Source of the DNA: Halorubrum aidingense JCM 13560
Lineage (GTDB): Archaea; Halobacteriota; Halobacteria; Halobacteriales; Haloferacaceae
Direction: 5' to 3'
DNA length: 52,706 nucleotides
NCBI RefSeq assembly: GCF_000336995.1
Contig: NZ_AOJI01000003.1
Coordinates: 1 to 52,706, forward strand
Of the stretch, positions 50,322-52,706 are shown in pieces. The notes below the pieces were generated by a model. It made no database searches, was not told the origin of the DNA, and worked only from the letters and a program-made list of their open reading frames with translations. The position numbers and the translations under genes are program-made. The first letter of the stretch is position 1. The number at the start of each line of letters is the position of its first letter.

Positions 50322-50398
50322 CGCTGATCACCGCCGGAACGCGGTTCGGACCGCGACGGGCGGCGGATCGGATCGGCCGCCTCGTGGTCGTGGCTCAT
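50318..50398 (-). CDS. 26-residue ORF between DUF7344 and wHTH genes
   Basis: ATG 50398 lies 2 nt after the DUF7344 stop, and its TGA overlaps the next gene's GTG. The peptide MSHDHEAADPIRRPSRSEPR followed by SGGDQR has no recognisable domain. It may only serve to carry ribosomes between the two genes. Confidence 0.4.
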   Translation of the reverse strand: MSHDHEAADPIRRPSRSEPRSGGDQR

Positions 50399-50400
50399 GG

Positions 50401-50907
50401 TTAGCTCTGTTCGGATACGTAGTGAGCGAGCGATACGCTGGCGAATGCGACGATGACGGCGATACCGAGTTGGCCCATCGATATCGGGATCGACGGCACG
50501 AGGCCGACGACGACGTACACCAACAGCCCGATTCCGGCGAGCACGCCGTACACCAGCTGCCAGCTCCGCCCTTCCGACTCCTCCGTCGGGAGATACTCGT
50601 CGAGCCGGTCGGCCGCTTCACGCAACTCGAGAACGCTGCGGTCCCTGTCGTACTCGATCAGCTCCGCTTCTTCGAGCTTCGGGAGATGGGTCTGGTACAG
50701 CGAGACGTAGATGCGCTTTATCTGTTGGTCGGTCAGCTCGTCGACCGGGGTGTCGTTTTCCTGTGCCGCGAGGCGTCGCGACAGCTCGTTGAGCGCCACC
50801 GGTCCGTCCTGCGAACGGAGGTACGATATCACGAACCGCCGTCGCGCGTTGCTAAGGAGGTCGTACGCCTCGTCCTGGCTTAATATAACTTGGTCAGAAC
50901 CCGACAT
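50401..50907 (-). CDS. DUF7344-type winged-helix membrane protein
   Basis: This 168-residue protein has an N-terminal winged helix (LSNARRRFVISYLRSQDGPVA and HLPKLEEAELIEYD) and two C-terminal hydrophobic segments (about residues 116-134 and 143-160). This is the layout of haloarchaeal DUF7344 proteins, membrane-tethered putative regulators. It is the first gene of a three-ORF leftward operon ending in a soluble wHTH protein. Its signal and target genes are unknown. Confidence 0.82.
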   Translation of the reverse strand: MSGSDQVILSQDEAYDLLSNARRRFVISYLRSQDGPVALNELSRRLAAQENDTPVDELTDQQIKRIYVSLYQTHLPKLEEAELIEYDRDRSVLELREAADRLDEYLPTEESEGRSWQLVYGVLAGIGLLVYVVVGLVPSIPISMGQLGIAVIVAFASVSLAHYVSEQS

Positions 50908-51008
50908 CGGTACGAGTTACCGTGAGACTCGATCCCCGCCTTTGGTCGCGTCGAGTTCGTCACCCCGGCGACGACTGATAGGTCCCCGGAGCGTGGTGGT
51001 CTGGTGGA

Positions 51009-52679
51009 TCACTCGACGGTCACGCTCTTGGCGAGATTCCGAGGTTGGTCGATCGAACGATCCAAGAGGTCGGCGACGTGATACGAGACGAGCTGAAGCT
51101 GGACGTTCGCGAGTATCCCCGTGAGATGCGGGTGGGTATCGGGGATGGAGAGGAACTCGTCGACGACGTCGCTGACGTGCGTCGATTTCTCGCTCGCGAT
51201 TCCGATGACCGGCGCCCCGCGGGTTCGGACTTCCTCGGCGTTGCTCAGCGTCTTCTCGTCGTGGCGGCCGGAGAACACCGCGAAGACCGGGGTGTTCGGC
51301 GTGACGAGCGCGAGCGGCCCGTGTTTTAGCTCGCTCGCCGCGAACCCCTCCGCGTGCTCGTAGGTGATCTCTTTGAACTTCAGCGCGCCTTCCAGCGCGA
51401 CCGGGTACGAGACCCCGCGGCCGATGAAAAAGTGCCCGTCGCTGCTCTGGTAGCGGTTCGCGATCGTCGACACGGTCGACTGGTCGAGCACCTGCTGTAC
51501 CTGGGACGGTAGTCGTTTCAGCGCGCGCAGGAACGACTCCCTGTCCTCGGCAGGCGATCCGGTGATGTCCGTACTGAGCCGGTCCGACAGCAGTCCGAGC
51601 ACGGCGACCTGCGAAGAGAACGTCTTCGTCGCGGCGACGCCGATCTCCGGGCCGGCTCGGATGAAGAGCGCGTCGTCGGCCATCCGGGCGGCCGTCGATC
51701 CGACGACGTTCGTCACCGCGATCGTCCGCGCGCCCTCTCGCATGGCGTGTCGCATCGATTCGAGGGTGTCGGCGGTCTCGCCGCTCTGCGTCACTGCGAT
51801 CACGAGGGTGTCGTCCGAGATCGGCGCCGGACTCGTCACGTATTCGCCCGCCCTGAAGACGTGCGTCGGGACGTCGCGATCGACCAACAGCTCGCGGGCG
51901 TAGAGCGCGGCGTGGTACGAGGTCCCGCAAGCGATGAAGTGGACCTCGCTCACGTCCTCGAACGTTCCCGGCGGGAACGACTCGAGGTCGACGGTCCAAT
52001 CATCGGTGATGCGCCCCTTGAGCGCGCGGTCGAGCGCGGCCGGCTGTTCGTTGATCTCCTTGAGCATGAAGTGGGGGTAGCCGTTCCGCTCCGCGTCCTC
52101 CGGTGACCAGTCCACCGAGGTCGCGTCGCGCGAGACGGTCTCGCCGTCGCTGTCGACGACGGTGTGGCTCCCGGCTTCCGCTTGGACGATGTCACCGTCC
52201 TCCAGATAGACCACTTCGGAGGTGTAATCGAGGAACGACGGCACGTCGCTCGCGAGGAATCGGCGATCGCCGTCGATCCCGAGCACGAGCGGCGATCCGT
52301 TTCGCGTCGCGTACAGGGCGTCGTTCTCCTCGCACACGACGACGAGCGCGTAGCTTCCCTCCAGCCGGTCGACGGTTCTCTGGAGCGCCTCCAGCGGGGT
52401 CCGTCCCTCGTCGAGGTGCTCTTCGAGCAGGTGCGGCACGACTTCGGTGTCGGTGTCGCTGGTGAACACGTGTCCGCGCGCCGTGAGCTCCTCTCTGAGC
52501 TCCGCGTGGTTCTCGATGATCCCGTTGTGGGCCACGGCGAGTCTCCCGTCACAGTCGGTGTGCGGGTGCGCGTTGCTGTCCGTCGGCGGGCCGTGTGTGC
52601 TCCAGCGCGTGTGTCCGATACCGACGCGACCGTTCGGGTCGGTCGACTCGAGCGCGGTCTCCAGGTTCTGGATCTTCCC
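51009..52679 (-). CDS. glmS: glutamine--fructose-6-phosphate aminotransferase, 5'-truncated
   Basis: This 556-residue fragment of the hexosamine-pathway enzyme converts fructose-6-phosphate and glutamine to glucosamine-6-phosphate. The glutaminase domain is present from GKIQNLE onward (GHTRWSTHG, AHNGIIEN), then two SIS isomerase domains (CGTSYHAALYARELL, SQSGET-like TQSGETADTLESM, GRGVSYPVALEGALKFKE, ELKHGPLAL) and the C-terminal RNLAKSVTVE. About the first 50 residues, including the catalytic Cys1, are missing because the contig ends in adapter at 52680. The apparent start MYKRQ is a translation of adapter and not protein. It is presumably intact in the genome. Confidence 0.95.
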   Translation of the reverse strand, partial: GKIQNLETALESTDPNGRVGIGHTRWSTHGPPTDSNAHPHTDCDGRLAVAHNGIIENHAELREELTARGHVFTSDTDTEVVPHLLEEHLDEGRTPLEALQRTVDRLEGSYALVVVCEENDALYATRNGSPLVLGIDGDRRFLASDVPSFLDYTSEVVYLEDGDIVQAEAGSHTVVDSDGETVSRDATSVDWSPEDAERNGYPHFMLKEINEQPAALDRALKGRITDDWTVDLESFPPGTFEDVSEVHFIACGTSYHAALYARELLVDRDVPTHVFRAGEYVTSPAPISDDTLVIAVTQSGETADTLESMRHAMREGARTIAVTNVVGSTAARMADDALFIRAGPEIGVAATKTFSSQVAVLGLLSDRLSTDITGSPAEDRESFLRALKRLPSQVQQVLDQSTVSTIANRYQSSDGHFFIGRGVSYPVALEGALKFKEITYEHAEGFAASELKHGPLALVTPNTPVFAVFSGRHDEKTLSNAEEVRTRGAPVIGIASEKSTHVSDVVDEFLSIPDTHPHLTGILANVQLQLVSYHVADLLDRSIDQPRNLAKSVTVE

Positions 52680-52706
52680 CTGTCTCTTATACACATCTCT
52701 GAGCGG
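52680..52706 (-). other. Tn5/Nextera mosaic end and adapter tail
   Basis: CTGTCTCTTATACACATCT (52680-52698) is the exact mosaic end. The last eight bases resemble adapter sequence with errors. It is untrimmed library sequence that truncates glmS. Confidence 0.97.

Noticed and set aside
52680..52694. MYKRQ as the start of the glmS protein
   Set aside because: These codons are adapter sequence. The gene continues beyond the contig and lacks its true N-terminus.

Overview
The window looks like one complete short-read contig from a halophilic archaeon of the class Halobacteria, probably Halorubrum-like. Support: high-GC coding DNA, strongly acidic proteins, leaderless genes with a TATA-like box about 25-30 nt before the start codon, Tat-type lipoprotein signals (twin arginine followed by an L-A-G-C lipobox), an Orc1/Cdc6 initiator with origin-box repeats, and HalOD1- and DUF7344-type proteins. 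Both ends carry the Tn5/Nextera mosaic-end sequence (2-20 and 52680-52698), so neither end is a biological boundary and the last gene (glmS) is truncated by adapter.

Layout. (1) 400-6293: a peroxiredoxin, an SDR, a leftward operon of universal stress protein, 2-hydroxyacid dehydrogenase, cupin and SDR, and a divergent DASS-type anion transporter. (2) 6395-20534: a catabolic island with a tripartite tricarboxylate transporter (tctC-tctB-tctA), three paralogous M29/COG2309-like metalloproteins, two PrpF-family isomerases, a TcuA-like FAD dehydrogenase, a zinc alcohol dehydrogenase, a CapA-type metallophosphatase and an IclR regulator. The IclR gene has a 7-3-7 palindrome beside its own TATA box, and two more copies lie downstream. 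(3) 20535-27136: a gene-free stretch, a phosphoribosyltransferase, glycerol dehydrogenase, a hybrid sensor kinase, and a chimeric pseudogene that joins the start of a second gldA to the end of an M24 peptidase.

(4) 27137-37956: a TrmB-type regulator, a GH3 beta-glucosidase and a five-gene family-5 (Dpp/Opp-like) ABC importer, together suggesting uptake and cleavage of a beta-glucoside, then a small membrane protein and a metallo-beta-lactamase-fold hydrolase. (5) 37957-42563: a replication region. An orc1/cdc6 gene is bracketed by eight copies of a 20-bp origin box (four on each side), next to an RHH/PIN toxin-antitoxin pair whose promoter is flanked by direct repeats. (6) 42665-52679: a DMT exporter, a wHTH regulator preceded by six 17-bp tandem repeats, an HTTM membrane protein, a P1B-4-type metal ATPase, a HalOD1 protein, small ORFs, a wHTH/DUF7344 operon and truncated glmS.

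The origin, toxin-antitoxin pair and accessory transport/catabolic genes fit a megaplasmid, a secondary replicon or an integrated one. The sequence alone does not decide which. No rRNA, tRNA, CRISPR array or recognisable transposase was found.
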